Below are positions 12,044-23,567 of a stretch of DNA of 64,000 nt, piece after piece (the first letter of the stretch is position 1; each line of letters starts with the position of its first letter). The position numbers and the translations under genes were made by a program. Under the pieces are notes generated by a model. That model had not been told where the DNA came from, did no database searches, and was given only the letters and a program-made list of their open reading frames with translations. This DNA comes from Polyodon spathula (lineage: Eukaryota; Chordata; Actinopteri; Acipenseriformes; Polyodontidae): contig NC_054534.1 in assembly GCF_017654505.1 (NCBI RefSeq), positions 42,209,226 to 42,273,225 of the forward strand, in the 5' to 3' direction.

Positions 12044-12250
12044 TTTTCCACATTTTATTATGTTACAACATGGAATCAAAATGGATTTAATTATGAGTTT
12101 TTGCCTCTGATCAACAGAAAGAAAGTCCATAATGTCAAAGTGAAAAATAAAATCTACAAATTGTTCTAAATTAATTACAAACAGAAAACAGAAAATAATT
12201 GAATGCATAAGTATTCACCCCCTTGAGTCAATATTTGGTAGAGGCAAAGC
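12044..12250 (-). mobile_element. Tc1/mariner end fragment
   Basis: The block contains typical Tc1 terminal sequence: a 'CACATTTTATTATGTTACAAC' type stretch, then AAATTGTTCTAAATTAATTACA and TAAGTATTCACCCCCTTGAG, then GTCAATATTTGGTAGAGGCA. The later part is nearly the same as 52640-52730, where transposase sequence continues. Here the copy stops after the start of the coding region. Confidence 0.75.
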
Positions 12251-12349
12251 GTTGAAACAGTAAAATTTAAAATGAGTGATTCTGTATATCGGGCTTACTT
12301 AATGTTCTTTACAAAATTAAATATGCTCCATTATAAAGGATAATATAAT

Positions 12350-12505
<156 letters not shown>

Positions 12506-12583
12506 AGAGAGAGAGATTGTAGTCATCATCATATTTGCTGCATCTTGTTATACAATAATACATAAATAAATCATGTGTGCATA

Positions 12584-12850
12584 TTAACAATTACCGTTTT
12601 GATATACAGTATCAGTATCTACGTTTAAATTCCATTCATAATTTTTATATAGCAGCTTAATCGTGGTAGTGGGTGTCGCCATCTTTCTGTTGAGCAGCTC
12701 ACCAGCTCTGACAGTCAGTGAGGTTGCTGAGTCATCTCTGAGCCAACGTTGCACGTCACTAGCTTTCAACTGTGAGTTTAGTAACGATTTTAAGAGTTGT
12801 TGCTTCTCAGCATTGAATTTAGGAACGCAGCCATAATAGGCTCTTGTTAA
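12584..12850 (-). other. Unidentified open frame of ~88 codons
   Basis: A minus-strand frame from about 12850 to a stop at 12584 has protein-like composition: VPKFNAEKQQLLKSLLNS, DVQRWLRDDSATSLTVRAG and LLNRKMATPTTTIK. I do not recognise the family. It is not obviously spliced and has no neighbours that explain it. It could be a transposon fragment or chance. Confidence 0.25.
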
Positions 12851-13984
12851 TTGTCAGTAAACGATTTGTATACAAGCCCCAAACACACATGAGTTTAGTG
12901 CTGCCGATCAGAGCCTCTCACGGCACCGCTCCTAAAATGCCTTAAATCTTGTAAAAAAATAATGCAGCATTTGTAAAGCATAGTAGTATTAATAAAGGCC
13001 GCCATCATATAATCGCCGCCCTTGTTTAAGGGCCTCAGTCATTTTTATCAATTTAAAATAAACGCGGCAGCGCCAAATTGAAGTAATATGGTATATGTAT
13101 ATATTTTTTAAATTACACTGAAATAGCGTAGTGTTTATATGACAAAAGGCTTCAAGAAACACACGTCACAGGAACGTAAGGAAAAAAACTCTTTTTGCAC
13201 CTCTTAGCCACCATACACGACCATGATTTTAACTGTAAAAAAGCGCTGCCTCTCGTACCACTTCACTTGCTAGCTACCGTTACATTATTGTTTGGGGGGA
13301 AAACAGCTTAGAAGTTATTCTGAGCAGATAGTACTGTAATGACTACTGCAGAATGTACTGTCTAGTTGCTCCATTTTTTCTCCAAAGTTCCCAGGGAGCT
13401 AATACTAAGTGCCTTTTTATTAAATTAGAATAAATCTAAATATTTAGGCTTTTATTTACATTGTCATTAATTAATGAAAAAATTACATCTATTTTGAAAT
13501 GTTATAGTTCAGCGTGTGTTAAAAAGAAAAAACTACTAAACAAGCTTACTTTTTTTTTTTTAATGTACAGTGCTCCTAGTTTGTTTCTATTACATTGTGC
13601 CAATTTGCACCCTTGTTTCTGAAAGCACTATGATTCAAAACGTTTAAAAAGGTTTTTTTGTTTGTTTGTTTAGTTTTTTCATGCATTTCTAGCTTCATCA
13701 TTGCTGGCAATGTACCAAACACTTGTCGTTATAAAAAACAAACTAACAAATTACAGATTTTTAAAACCGCAAAAATCCAAAATCAGGAAAAAGTCAATCA
13801 GAAAATTCAAAGGGCCCTACACTGTAATTATACCAGCTTCCTGTCATTTTACTGAAAAATGTGTGTATGTCTGCAGATCTATATAAAAAATGCTGCTGTT
13901 CTGTGCTAATTGGGATAAAAGTGAAGTTGTTAGCTAACAACTGTTTTATTGCATAAAGGGGGACATGACCAAAGTTTTTAAAAT
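12851..13984. other. No gene seen
   Basis: AT-rich intronic-looking sequence. Short plus-strand frames at 13658-13886 are lysine-rich readings without motifs. Confidence 0.4.
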
Positions 13985-14165
13985 TGTAAAAGTTGACATT
14001 AACAGTCGCCAACAGACATTTCTTCACACATAGAGTAGCAAGGGTAAGGAATGGGCTACCTAGTCATGTTGTTGAGGCAGAATCACTTGGATCATTAAGA
14101 CCAACCTGACAAAGTTCTAAGATCAATCAGCTACTAGGAAGTGGAACATATTAAATGGGTTGGCT
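13985..14165 (+). pseudogene. CR1-like LINE 3' coding fragment
   Basis: In plus-strand frames broken by stops, the sequence follows the end of a CR1-like ORF2: a FLHT..S(K)GKEWAT core, a LGSFKT-like piece (TWIIKTNL) and SATRKWNILNGLAF. The order matches the C-terminal region seen intact at 38815-38943. It is a decayed, 5'-truncated copy. Confidence 0.5.
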
Positions 14166-14861
14166 TTCATAAAAGTACTAATGTTTTTATGCCCTTATAA
14201 AGTAATGTCTAGGGTAAGGGAAAATTATGCCCGTTTACAGTATACCATCTGCTATTTGCAGATATGAAAACAAGACACTGAGAAAGTGAACTGAAAACAG
14301 CAAGAATTAAAATTCAAATCAAATATATTTTACTGTGCAACTGACAAACAACTCAGTCAGATGTAATGAAGTGAACAAATGCTTAGCAAAATAGGTCTGG
14401 CCTGCTGTATTTAACACTGTAGCAGTGGGATAAGTTTGTTCTACCCCTGGGTGGCTGCATTACGGTTTATGTTTACTGGTTTATGTTTACTGCTATAAGG
14501 AAGCTATGTGTAAGTGAAACATGTCGACATGGGTATTTTCCATTTCGTAATGATGGGTACTCAAGAAGCTCTCTAAGCTAAGGCGAGTCCGTGGCCAATG
14601 GCATGTGTGAATTAACCTGTTTATACACAATAAACCTACTTGGTAATCAAGATGTGGTTACTATTTTCATTTTATTGGTGCAATTAATATGGAAACGCCA
14701 CTGGAAATCAATTAGCTAGTTACTACCCCTTACTTCGACGTACGGCACAGTACAAATGCCTGTCTTACTTAATGACTTGTGACAGCTGCGTCCAAAAAAA
14801 GAAAAAAAAAAAAATCAGTTACATTAATAACAACACAGCGTGTTAACGTGTTTTGCTTTAC
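14166..14861. other. No gene seen; start of VPS13C intron 1
   Basis: This is the sequence immediately 3' (on the minus strand) of the VPS13C exon 1 donor. It contains a short direct repeat of 'GGTTTATGTTTACTG' at 14464-14492. No other feature was recognised. Confidence 0.4.
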
Positions 14862-14961
14862 CTCCCCATATCCCAAGTTTGAGCTGCGAGCTGTCCAGGT
14901 TCACCACGTAGTCTCCTAGGAACCTGTTTAGCACGTCTACCACCACGGACTCGAACACCAT
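14862..14961 (-). CDS. vps13c: VPS13-family protein, first coding exon (VPS13C by synteny)
   Basis: The minus-strand exon begins with ATG at 14961, in a good context (A at -3, G at +4), and encodes 33 residues plus one base. It starts [19 protein letters not shown] and ends [10 protein letters not shown]. It stops at an exact GTAAAG donor (14861-14856), leaving a phase 1 junction after GGA G. This is the deeply conserved N-terminal helix of VPS13 bridge-like lipid-transfer proteins, which move phospholipids between ER and other organelles. The first 20 residues look most like VPS13A and the [10 protein letters not shown] part most like VPS13C. I prefer VPS13C because a C2CD4 gene lies next to it, as in other vertebrates. 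The rest of the protein (over 3,000 residues) must lie beyond the window or in exons I could not find. Confidence 0.88.
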
Positions 14962-15150
14962 GTTGCTGTCTTCCCTCCCGGGTCACCATGTAATCAAGCA
15001 CACTACAAAATACCGTCCGCCCAGCCACCCCTCCTATTTCCTGAAATAAACACACCACCGGAACTAACGTGAGGGTGCCGCCTGTCGCGCGCACGCTTCA
15101 CAGTGACGTGCGACCTCCCCGTACGTGTCCTACGAGCGCGTTCACAGTCT
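14962..15150 (-). promoter_or_regulatory. CpG-rich probable VPS13C promoter / 5'UTR
   Basis: Directly upstream of the VPS13C start codon is a GC-rich stretch dense in CpG (for example CTGTCGCGCGCACGC near 15082-15096), standing out from the AT-rich surroundings. A CRE/E-box-like TGACGTG is at 15104-15110. There is no TATA box. This fits a housekeeping-type CpG promoter. The transcription start is not determined. Confidence 0.6.
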
Positions 15151-16087
15151 TGTATTATGTAGGAAGCACCGTGCTTGCCACGTTTTTTTAAACGACTGGG
15201 TTGCTTGCTACGTTTAGTCGTTCATAAATGTTTTAAAGTTAAAAGTTTAAGTCGTAATGTAGCTACTTTAATTACCACACTTAGAATAGAGCAAAAACGT
15301 GTACTACGGAGATGTTCAGTGAGACAATTATACACATACATAAATTGCTACCAAACGTTTGTTGCAAGTAGTGACAATGTTAAAGAAGTTTAGGTACTAT
15401 GGTACGCTCAGTAGCGGAGCCAGTGGTTATTCTCATATTAAAAATAATGGATTGCTTTCAAAACTGCACTAGCCATAAGCCCAGCCATAACACGCGTATG
15501 TCACTGTTTTTTTTTGTATATTTATTTGGCCATAGGATAACGAGAAAAAAGGTGGTCTTGTGGGCGTTTCAGCTGGCGCTGCGCTGTTGGTCCTCCTTTT
15601 CTGCGGCGCTGCCTGCTTGGGTGCTGTGTTAGAGGAGTGATTTGAAAAAGCAACTAGCTGTTCTGTGAGAGTTCTGTGGAAAAATTTTGGAGTTGTACAT
15701 ACAGAAAAGTACCTGGAAAACAAACAAAAAAAAAACTACAGTCAACCACGTGCTTAAAAATGAATAAATAAATAAACTAAAAACTTAATGTATGTATTCA
15801 TTTATTTAGTTATTATCGCAAATCCGTTACCTCTTCACCCTTTACTTTGGTTTTAGAATTTATTATTTCGAATTTATCATTAACACCTTAATAATACTAT
15901 TAGCCCCATAAATACGTTTAAAAAAAAAAAAAAAAAAACATTGTCAAAAAAGCAACAAATAAGTCAAGTTGAGGATTTTTTTGCATGCTGCTTATTTTGA
16001 AGCAGTTAATACTGTTATTGAACCAGATTATTATTATTATTATTATTATCTATTTAATAATTGATTAACGCCCAGATTGAACCATTA

Positions 16088-16120
<33 letters not shown>

Positions 16121-16384
16121 TATTATTAGCAACAGTATTTTTTTTAAACCATTCATATCTTTGGCTAGCTTTTCTTTTTTTTTTATCAAAAAAATTGTGT
16201 CATTTATTCTGCATCAGAAATAAAATTAATCCCACTGCAGCTACGCCATCCCTCAAAACAAAATAAAAATATATATATATATTAGCAGTAAAATGCAACT
16301 ACATTAACCCTGAGACATTATAATGGTGTGTGTATGTAAACCTGGACATTAATGTTGTGTGTAGCGCTTTCTCTCTCATTCTCT

Positions 16385-16427
<43 letters not shown>

Positions 16428-16457
16428 TCTCTCATCTCTTTATCTATATATATCATG
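15151..16457. repeat. Intergenic; dispersed repeat member and microsatellites
   Basis: 15448-15570 is related to 5640-5770. Simple repeats follow: poly-A at 15920-15938, (ATT)n runs at 16031-16050 and 16085-16130, and a CT-rich run at about 16386-16430. No coding sequence was recognised. Confidence 0.6.
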
Positions 16458-17703
16458 CAGTGCCTATAGAAAGTCTACACACCATACTTCACACTGTTGA
16501 GGGGAAAAAAGTTTTTATTTAGAAGAAAAAATTATATATTGAAAATACAAAACTGAACGATCATAATTGGATAAGTCTCCACCCCCCTGAGTTTATACTT
16601 GGTGGAAGCACCTTTGGCACCAATTATAGCTGTGAGTCTGTTGGGATGGGTCTCTACCAACTTTGCACACCTAGATTTGGCAATATTTGACCATTCCTCT
16701 TTACAAAACTGTTCAAGCTCTGTCAAGTTCCTTGGGGAGTGTTGATGGACAGCAATCTTCAAGTCATGCCACAAATTTTCGATTGGATTTAGGTCGGGGC
16801 TCTGACTGGGCCACTCAAGGACATTTACCTTTTTGTTCCTTAGCCACTCCAGTGTAGCTTTGGCTGTGTGCTTTGGGTCGTTGTCATGCTGAAAGGTGAA
16901 TTTCCATCCCAGTTTCAGCTTTCATGCAGAGGGCAGCAGGTTTTCCTCAATAACTTCTCTGTTCTTTGCTCCATTCATTTTCCCTTCTATCCTGGCAAGT
17001 CCCCCAGTCTCTGCCGATGAGAAACATCCCCATAACATGATGCTGCCACCACCATGTTGTGTGTCACAGTGCTAGCGGTAGAGTGTCGGATGGTGTTCTT
17101 TGGGTGATGCGCTGTGTTGAGTTTGTGCCAAACATAACACTTTGCATTTAGGAAAAAAAGTTCAATTTTAGTTTCGTCAGACCACAAAACTTTTTGCCAC
17201 ATGGCTACAGAATCTCCTGAGTGTTTTTTTGCATATTTCAAATGGGATTCAAGGTGGACTTTCTTGAGTAATGGCTTCCTTCTTGCCACCCTACCATACA
17301 GGCCAGATTTGTGGAGTGCTTGGGATATTATTGTCACATGCACACTTCGACCAGTCTTGGCCATAAAAGCCCATAGCTCTTGCAAAGTTACCATTGGCCT
17401 CTTGGTAGCCTCTCTGATCTGTCTCCTTGTTGCTCGGTCATCCAGTTTGGAGGGATGGCTTGATCTAGGCAGGGTCTAGGTGGTGCCATACACCTTCCAC
17501 TTCTTGATAATCATCTTGACCGTGCTCCAAAAGATATTCAAGGCCTTTTATTTATTTTTTTTACCCTGCAGAGGGAACCTACAGGAACTTCTGAAGTTGT
17601 GAGGTAGGATTGTAGATAAATGGAAAAAAAAAAGTATTTTAATGCTATAAGGCAACACAAAGGTAAAAATTTTGAAAGGGATGTAGACTTTCTATAGGCA
17701 CTG
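16458..17703 (-). mobile_element. Tc1/mariner transposon, near full length, inactive
   Basis: The ends are inverted repeats: CAGTGCCTATAGAAAGTCTACA at 16458 mirrors TGTAGACTTTCTATAGGCACTG ending at 17703. Read on the minus strand, a Tc1-type transposase runs through it. It has the arginine-rich YGRVARRKPLLKK piece and then the first catalytic region VLWSDETKIELF (~17155-17195). Later come the [13 protein letters not shown] and [14 protein letters not shown] segments near the C-terminus (16600-16760). The frame is broken between 16775 and 16987 and the N-terminal helix-turn-helix is decayed, so the copy is dead. Target TA dinucleotides are no longer clear at the edges. It directly abuts the next element at 17708. 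Confidence 0.88.
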
Positions 17704-17707
17704 ATTA

Positions 17708-20416
17708 CACTGTGTAACAATTTTTTTTTTTTTTTTTTGTTCCTGGGTAGTAAGTGTTATTTCCTAATTGCTTATGCCTCAAAAGTATAGAAAATGGCTA
17801 TTATTCCCCACAAACTTTGCTTTTGTGACCAGGACAGTGATATTTTGAAATGTACCTATTTTCCAGAACATTCCAGATAGATTCAGTGCTGAGTAAACAT
17901 GGAGTAACTTCTAGAACTTTCTAGAACTTTCCAGTAATATAAATAGTAGTATAAATACAGGGGCCTTAAGCCCACCAGTTCAGTTTAGTTCCAGCTGCCT
18001 AAGTGGTTACATATCTGTATTTTTCTGAGATGGCATCAAGAGGCTGCAAGCATCCGGCAGACGCATTTTGCTATGTTTGCGGCCAATTTATCAAGACAAG
18101 AGCGAAAAAGTACTCCGTGGAAGCATCTGCTAAGATGTGTGAGGCCTACAAGGCATATTTCGGCATGCCTGTCAGGGGTCAAGACAAACCCTGGGCACCT
18201 CATTTCACCTGCGAGCACTGCAAAAAAACTCTGGAAGGTAAAATGGACAATTGTTGCTCGGAATTTTATGTTATAAAATTTGTTAAAAATTTTTAAATTG
18301 TAAAAGTTATTAATTTTAAAATGTTTTACAATGTTTAATGTTATTGAAAAAATATATCATATATGAAAAATGTTGCAAGAATCTCTTACACATTAGTCAT
18401 GGGTGAAATAAATTTATTTTTGTAGGATGGTACAGAGGGGAAAAGAGAGCCATGAAGTTCGCTATCCCAAGAATTTGGCGGGAACCCACTGACCACTCAA
18501 GCAACTGCTACTTCTGCATGGTGGACCCTTCCAAACGTCGGACTGGCAAGAATGCACCTGCTATCACGTATCCGGACCTTCCTTCATCCATTGCCCTGGT
18601 GCCACACTGCCATGAGCTCCCCGTACCCACTCCTCCGGAGAGAGAGCAGCCGTCTTTAGAAGAGAGCAGCAAGTCAGAGAGCGAGGAAGACGTTGTAGAT
18701 CCAGATGACAATTTCAGAGGTGGAGCTGAGGAGAGAAACCCATACTACCCCAACCAAAAAGACCTCAACGACTTGATTAGAGATCTTGGTCTCACCAAGT
18801 CCAATGCCGAGCTTTTGACGTCTAGGCTCAAGCAGTGGAACTTGTTGGATGAAAGTGTGCAAGTCGCAGATCAGAGGAAGCATCACCAACCTTTTTCCAG
18901 CTTCTTCACCAGTCAAGATGGGCTCTGCTTCTGCCACAATGTGACCAGTCTGTTCGAGGCAATCGGAATCGCCTGTAACCAGAATGAGTGGCGTCTCTTC
19001 ATTGACAGCTCATCCAGGAGCCACAAAGCCGTGCTGCTCCATAATGGTAACAAGTACCCGTCTCTTCCCCAAGACCTTCAAGGAGGCTGGACGCTTTGAA
19101 GTGTGATGAGTACGGCTGGGAGGTCATAGGAGACTTCAAAATGGTGGCATTCCTGATGGGTCTCCAAGGCGGTTTTACCAAGTTTCCCTGCTATCTTTGC
19201 GGTTTGTTAAAAAGTACCATCAGGAACTACCAGGAGGGGAGTGGTACCACCAACACACACAAAGCTATCAGCCTCGTTCGGCTAGAATTAACTCTGCGGG
19301 GGAGAGGTTCGATAGAAACGGAATGACCCTGCAAGAAGGCGCCGATCCCCTGTGTTTCCGCGGATTGGTGTCCGCCCGCCTCCCGGTGTTGGCCTGGGAA
19401 CAAAGTACACCCCTCCTGTTGCAGTTCACCTCCCACTGGTGGACCCCCGGAAGGTGCTGATGCCACCACTGCACATCAAATTGGGCCTTATGAAACAATT
19501 TGTCAGAGCTCTAGATAAGGGGTCGGCAGCCTTCAAGTACCTTCAAGACTTCTTCCCTAAGCTGTCTGAGGCAAAGGTCAAAGCCGGTGTCTTCGTCGGA
19601 CCACAGATAAAGAAGATCCTGGAGTGCAATGAATTCCCCAAGAAGCTCACTAGTAAGGAGAAAGCGGCTTGGAACAGCTTTGTCACAGTGGTTCGGGGCT
19701 TCCTGGGCAATCACAAGGCCGAAAACTATGTGGAGCTGGTTGAGACTCTGGTGAAGAACTACAGCACAATGGGCTGTAGGATGTCCCTCAAAGTCCATAT
19801 CCTTGATGCTCATCTTGATAAATTCAAGGAGAACATGGGGAGGCTGTCAAGGAGAGGAAGTGGCATAGGAAGTTCTAACGAAACAGCAAATTGGCGAGAC
19901 CAGGCTCGTTTTCCGGTTTCGGACACAGAGGCCCACCAGGATGGATATAGGAGAATTTAGAATACGCCCGAGGGACCATTACTTTCAGTCCTAGTAAGCG
20001 AGAGAACAAGTGATGGGGAGGACGCTATTGTCCGGCCTACATTTAGAGGGCTGATGTCGTGTGATCTAGTGATAGTGATTTACCGTTATACTCGTCTAAA
20101 TCGGAGAAACAAGACTCTGTACCATCACTTCTAAATATCTATTCACTTCTAAATCTTTTGTAGTCATTTTTGTATTAATTTAGTATAAATACATGTTAAT
20201 TTGGATTCATATGTTGTTTTTTTCTGACTTTATGTGAACGAAAAGACACAAATTCGCCCATTTTCTCATTGGAAATAGGTAAATTTCAAAATATCACTGT
20301 CCTGGTCACAAAGGCAAAAGTTAGTGGGGAATAATAGCCATTTTCTATACTTTCGAGGCATAAGCAATTAGGAAATAACACTTACTACCCAAGAACAAAA
20401 ATTGTGTTACATAGTG
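17708..20416 (+). mobile_element. 2.7-kb DNA transposon with ~150-bp TIRs, family not named
   Basis: The ends start CACTGTGTAACA and finish in its counterpart (GTTACATAGTG), flanked by TA at 17706-17707 and 20417-20418. The inverted repeats run 17708-17864 and 20271-20416. They share long exact blocks, for example around GGCTATTATTCCCCAC and GACCAGGACAGTGATATT. The left copy is longer because of a poly-T run at 17720-17738. Between them lies a two-exon transposase-like gene. The structure is that of a cut-and-paste element. I cannot assign it to a named superfamily from the sequence alone. Confidence 0.8.
18030..19960 (+). pseudogene. Two-exon transposase-like gene inside the 17.7-20.4 kb element
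   Basis: Exon 1 starts at ATG 18030 and ends at 18237. It encodes MASRGCKHPADAFCYVCGQ, FGMPVRGQDKPWAPHFTC and EHCKKTLEG, with paired cysteines and histidines that look like a zinc-binding head. A 188-bp intron (18238 GTAAAA to 18425 TTTTTGTAG) has phase 1. Exon 2 continues WYRGEKRAMKFAIPRIW, NCYFCMVDPSKR, an acidic serine-rich linker, NPYYPNQKDLNDLIRDLGL and LFIDSSSRSHKAVLLHNGNK. Then GDFKMVAFLMGLQGGFTKFPC, PLHIKLGLMKQFVRAL and KVHILDAHLDKFKENMG follow. The aspartates in FIDSS, GDFKM and ILDAH could be a DDD/E triad (inference). A deletion near 19065-19085, a divergent segment at 19200-19400 and a frame change after 19845 disable it. Related proteins are annotated only as uncharacterised in fish and invertebrates. 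Confidence 0.75.
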
Positions 20417-20763
20417 TAATATTTTATTAATGTTGTTTAACATTAATTATTAATTTTGTAAATATAAATGTTAACCTAATTTTGAAGTACTTATTGATCC
20501 TAAACAATAACAAAAATAATCTTACATTTCTTTCCCCTCCTACTTTACAGACGTCCTTGTTTCTATCAAAAGCTATCACAACCTATAATTCTTAACTGTA
20601 AACAAACGAGATGAATTAACAATACATTGTAATCGAGAACTGGAGGGTTAGTCCCAAATTTCAGTCCCAAAAAATTATGTTATTATTATTATATTATTAT
20701 AATTATAAAAATTATTATTATTAGTATTTGGCTTTAGACGCCTTTCTGGGATTATTTAGGTTT
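20417..20763. other. No gene seen; ATT-rich spacer
   Basis: AT-rich sequence with an (ATT)n-like stretch at 20680-20725. Nothing coding was recognised. Confidence 0.4.
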
Positions 20764-21300
20764 TTAAGTTGAAGACATTACGAAATCTTGAAAGCATTTT
20801 GGGGGTTTGATTTGACATCTCTCATGATGGACTTCAGGACTGCCTGTTACTGGGAAAAAGTGCAAGTTAGTCCCTGGTGGGGAGTGAATGGTCTGTTCTT
20901 CTGAAACAGATGGGCAGGGGTCCCTCACTGATGGGTTTGGCTGTCTCCTAGGTTGTTCAGGGACACTGCTCAAAGACAGTTGTACTGGACATCTAAAGGG
21001 CATGGCTCCCAACAAAGCTGTTAATTGTGGTGTCTCTTTAGGATTAGACTAGTGTTCTGCCAATCTCATCCTAGCATGCTGGGGTACAGGGGAGGTGTAT
21101 TTCCGAAGGAGGTTATAATGTACCGCCTGAGATTTTCCTGTAGATCAAGTATTAAATCTTGTAGTTCACACCTTGGTCATCTTCAGTGGTTTCAAGACAG
21201 TCCAGAATCTCATAAGGCCCCTTCCAGTGCGGGGAAAGCTTCAGGCCGTAGTAGGGTCATGTAACCATACCAGATCACCTTGTTGATAGGGGTTATGTAG
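20764..21300 (-). pseudogene. Gypsy-type integrase C-terminus fragment
   Basis: On the minus strand, NPYQQGDLVWLHDPTTA (21290-21240) matches the conserved small beta-barrel that follows the catalytic core in Gypsy/retroviral-type integrases. It is followed by a degraded RFWTVLKPLKMTKV segment and a proline-rich tail (EQPRRQPNPSVRDPCPS), with stops and shifts. No catalytic core, RT or LTR of the same element was found nearby. It is an orphan 3' pol fragment. Confidence 0.6.
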
Positions 21301-22103
21301 GATATTGTAGGATAAGTAATAAGAATAAATACATATAAGAAACAGGCATATATGTTCTAATCCAAGGCTATTATTGTAGCATGGCCAGGTGCTGTTGTAG
21401 GTGAGTACCCAGGGTCTGGAAAGTATGGGGATAATTGCTGAGAATATGGAGAGTAAAATGGCCAAGTCAAGTACATAGTGTGTAACAAGCAGTAGTGCCT
21501 GTTAAATAATAAATTTGAGGGGTATTTTAGCCCCTGTTGTGCACTAGGTGCACTTGTACAGGTCCGCTTGATCAAAGGGTGCCCCAGTCACTGACAATGA
21601 AAAAAAGAAAAATACAATGCATATCGAGGCACCTTTTTGTTTGTCCCTCGGGAGCTGCTACCGTAGTTTAGTTACACGTGTAAAAATAAAAACAAAGGCA
21701 CTTATACAGTATATCAGTATTTCATTTTACAATGTCTGCTGCTCGAAAATATGAGTGGCGGAGGATTAGGGTTAGGGTTACAAGTGGAGGAAGTGGTTCT
21801 GCCAAAAGAAAATGAATGAAAGAAAAGCAACAGCGGGCAAAGAGCTGCTCAGCAAAATGCCTAAACTGAGCGTATTTTTTAGTCAATTATATTTATTCTA
21901 TGTTATCTACAACAAAGCCCAGAGTCTCCTCCCCTAAGTTACCCTCTTCCGGATCACTATGTATTTACGAAATCGCCGTACAACACACACACTGAAAAAT
22001 TAGAGCGGGGGGGGGGGGGGCTTATGTAGCTTGAAGTGAACGTTTAACAGAAAACAAAGTAAATATTTTGCGAATATAAATTTAACTTCTACCATCTAGA
22101 GTT
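21301..22103. other. No gene seen; short telomere-like motif and G run
   Basis: Tandem TTAGGG units at about 21766-21782 give two to three copies of the vertebrate telomere repeat. A run of 14-16 G lies near 22006-22020. Otherwise nothing was recognised. Confidence 0.5.
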
Positions 22104-22848
22104 ATGGATATTAGAAAGTGGATAAATAAAAACAAGTCTGATGCTGGTCATAAGTCTGTATAGGACACAAGCAGTGAGGAAGTTAACAGTCCTGATGAAA
22201 ATCCTTCAGCCAGCTCAAATAACTTGCAGGCCCCGGCAGCAGCAACAGCCCCGGGTGATTTAGGTATGGAAAACCCAGCTCAACCAGGCCTTAAGAAATT
22301 TCCAATGCGCAGTTTTGGGGACAAAAAAATAAACATTTAACCTGACTGATATAACAATAGGGAATGGTTAGAGTACTCCATTAAGTCAGATTCAGTTCCA
22401 TGCAGAAAATTTGCATCTTTAACAGGAAATGCTTTGTTGTTAGTGGATATTGTGCTTGGAAGCACGCAATTGAATCCAGTAAATGTTTAAACAAATAAAC
22501 ATGCATTAAGTAAGGGAAATCTACACTCTATGGCTGCTTGGAATGAAAGAAAAGTATGAGGCGCTCTGGAAAAGGCTGTATCCATCCCGATAAATAGCTA
22601 GGGCTTGAGAGGAATCGGTACTCTATGGTTGCAATTATTGAATTCCTTGCAGTACACGAACTGCTGTTCAGGGGCAGTGAGGAATCTGTTGACATTGCGG
22701 ATGGATCTAGTAGAGTTTTCCTGGGTTTATTTGAATATACTTTAAGAAAAGATCCAGAGCACCTTGCATGATATACAAAATGAAATAATCGAAATATTGT
22801 GTGAAACTGTGAAGGAAGAGATAGTTCAAGAAATTGGGGATTTGTGGT
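22104..22848 (+). pseudogene. hAT transposase N-terminal remnant (TTF-type zinc finger)
   Basis: The plus strand starts with MDIRKWINKNKSDAGHKSV and then a stop. It continues NPAQPGLKKFPMRSFGDKK, REWLEYSIKSDSVPCRKF, ALSKGNLHSMAAWNERK, a VHELLFRGSEESVDIADG piece and LFEYTLRKDPE near 22720-22760. This order (LKKFP...WLEYS...C..F...H...W) is the zinc-finger head of TTF/DUF4371 hAT transposases. Multiple stops and shifts break it. It ends exactly where an LTR-like repeat begins at 22849, and the C-terminal half does not reappear after that repeat, so it was lost or truncated. Confidence 0.6.
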
Positions 22849-23567
22849 TGTGGCAAAGTGGTTTATTGTAGAAAGGTGCAGGGGTGATGCAGTGCATGAT
22901 AGAAGCAGACAGAGATAATTGTAATCCAGTTTTCAGAAATGTTTTTATTGTATTTCCAGGTCTGGAGACCAAACAATAGTTCCCTGGCAGTACACACCAA
23001 TGTGTACAGCACAGGGTATATAACAAGAACAGACAGTAATATAAACACTGTCACCAGTCCTGGCTGTATGTAGTGCTTGTGGTGGGTGATACAGTTTTAT
23101 ATTTGTGACAAAGATGCAGTGTTGTCTGGTTTTGTGCTGGCCCCTGGTGACAGCTCCGGAACTGTTTTAACTGTCTGGTAACAGACAAGACGAGACAAAA
23201 CGACTACAAACAAACAAAAATAAAACACTCACGATTTTCTGTAACAATACACATTACTGTCCTTCTGGCTTTAACTCACTACAAACCAATACGAAGGAAC
23301 AGATTACGATTCTTCCTCCCCCTTATATGCTGTCACACATGACCCCTTGGTAAACGAATGCAGCTGTCTTTACAATCTATGGCTGCTACTGTGTTTCCCT
23401 TCTGGGTCAATACGTTCTTACAAATGAGTCTCACCTTCTTCCAGACTGATCGACTTCCCGACCCGGGGAAAGAAGTGTCAGGCCAGCGCATCCAAAGAAC
23501 TCTGTCCTCGCTTGGCGCCCTCCCAGGTCGGGAGGGAGATTTACAACCAAGATTCATTCAATGTGTC
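22849..23567 (+). mobile_element. LTR copy, same family as the solo LTR at 34770
   Basis: It starts TGTGGCAAAGTG and ends TGTGTCA. From about 23108 on it is closely similar to 35045-35494. Shared blocks include GATGCAGTGTTGTCTGG, CTTTAACTCACTACAAACC, CCCCCTTATATGCTGTCA, CTTCCCGACCCGGGGAAAGA and GGGAGGGAGATTTACAACCA. The left half carries sequence not present in the second copy. A clear target duplication is not visible. No internal retroelement sequence adjoins it. Confidence 0.7.

Noticed and set aside
13658..13886. Lysine-rich plus-strand frames
   Set aside because: Composition follows A-rich DNA and no motif was recognised.
21766..21782. Interstitial telomere or chromosome end
   Set aside because: Only two to three TTAGGG units; too short to claim a telomere-derived block.
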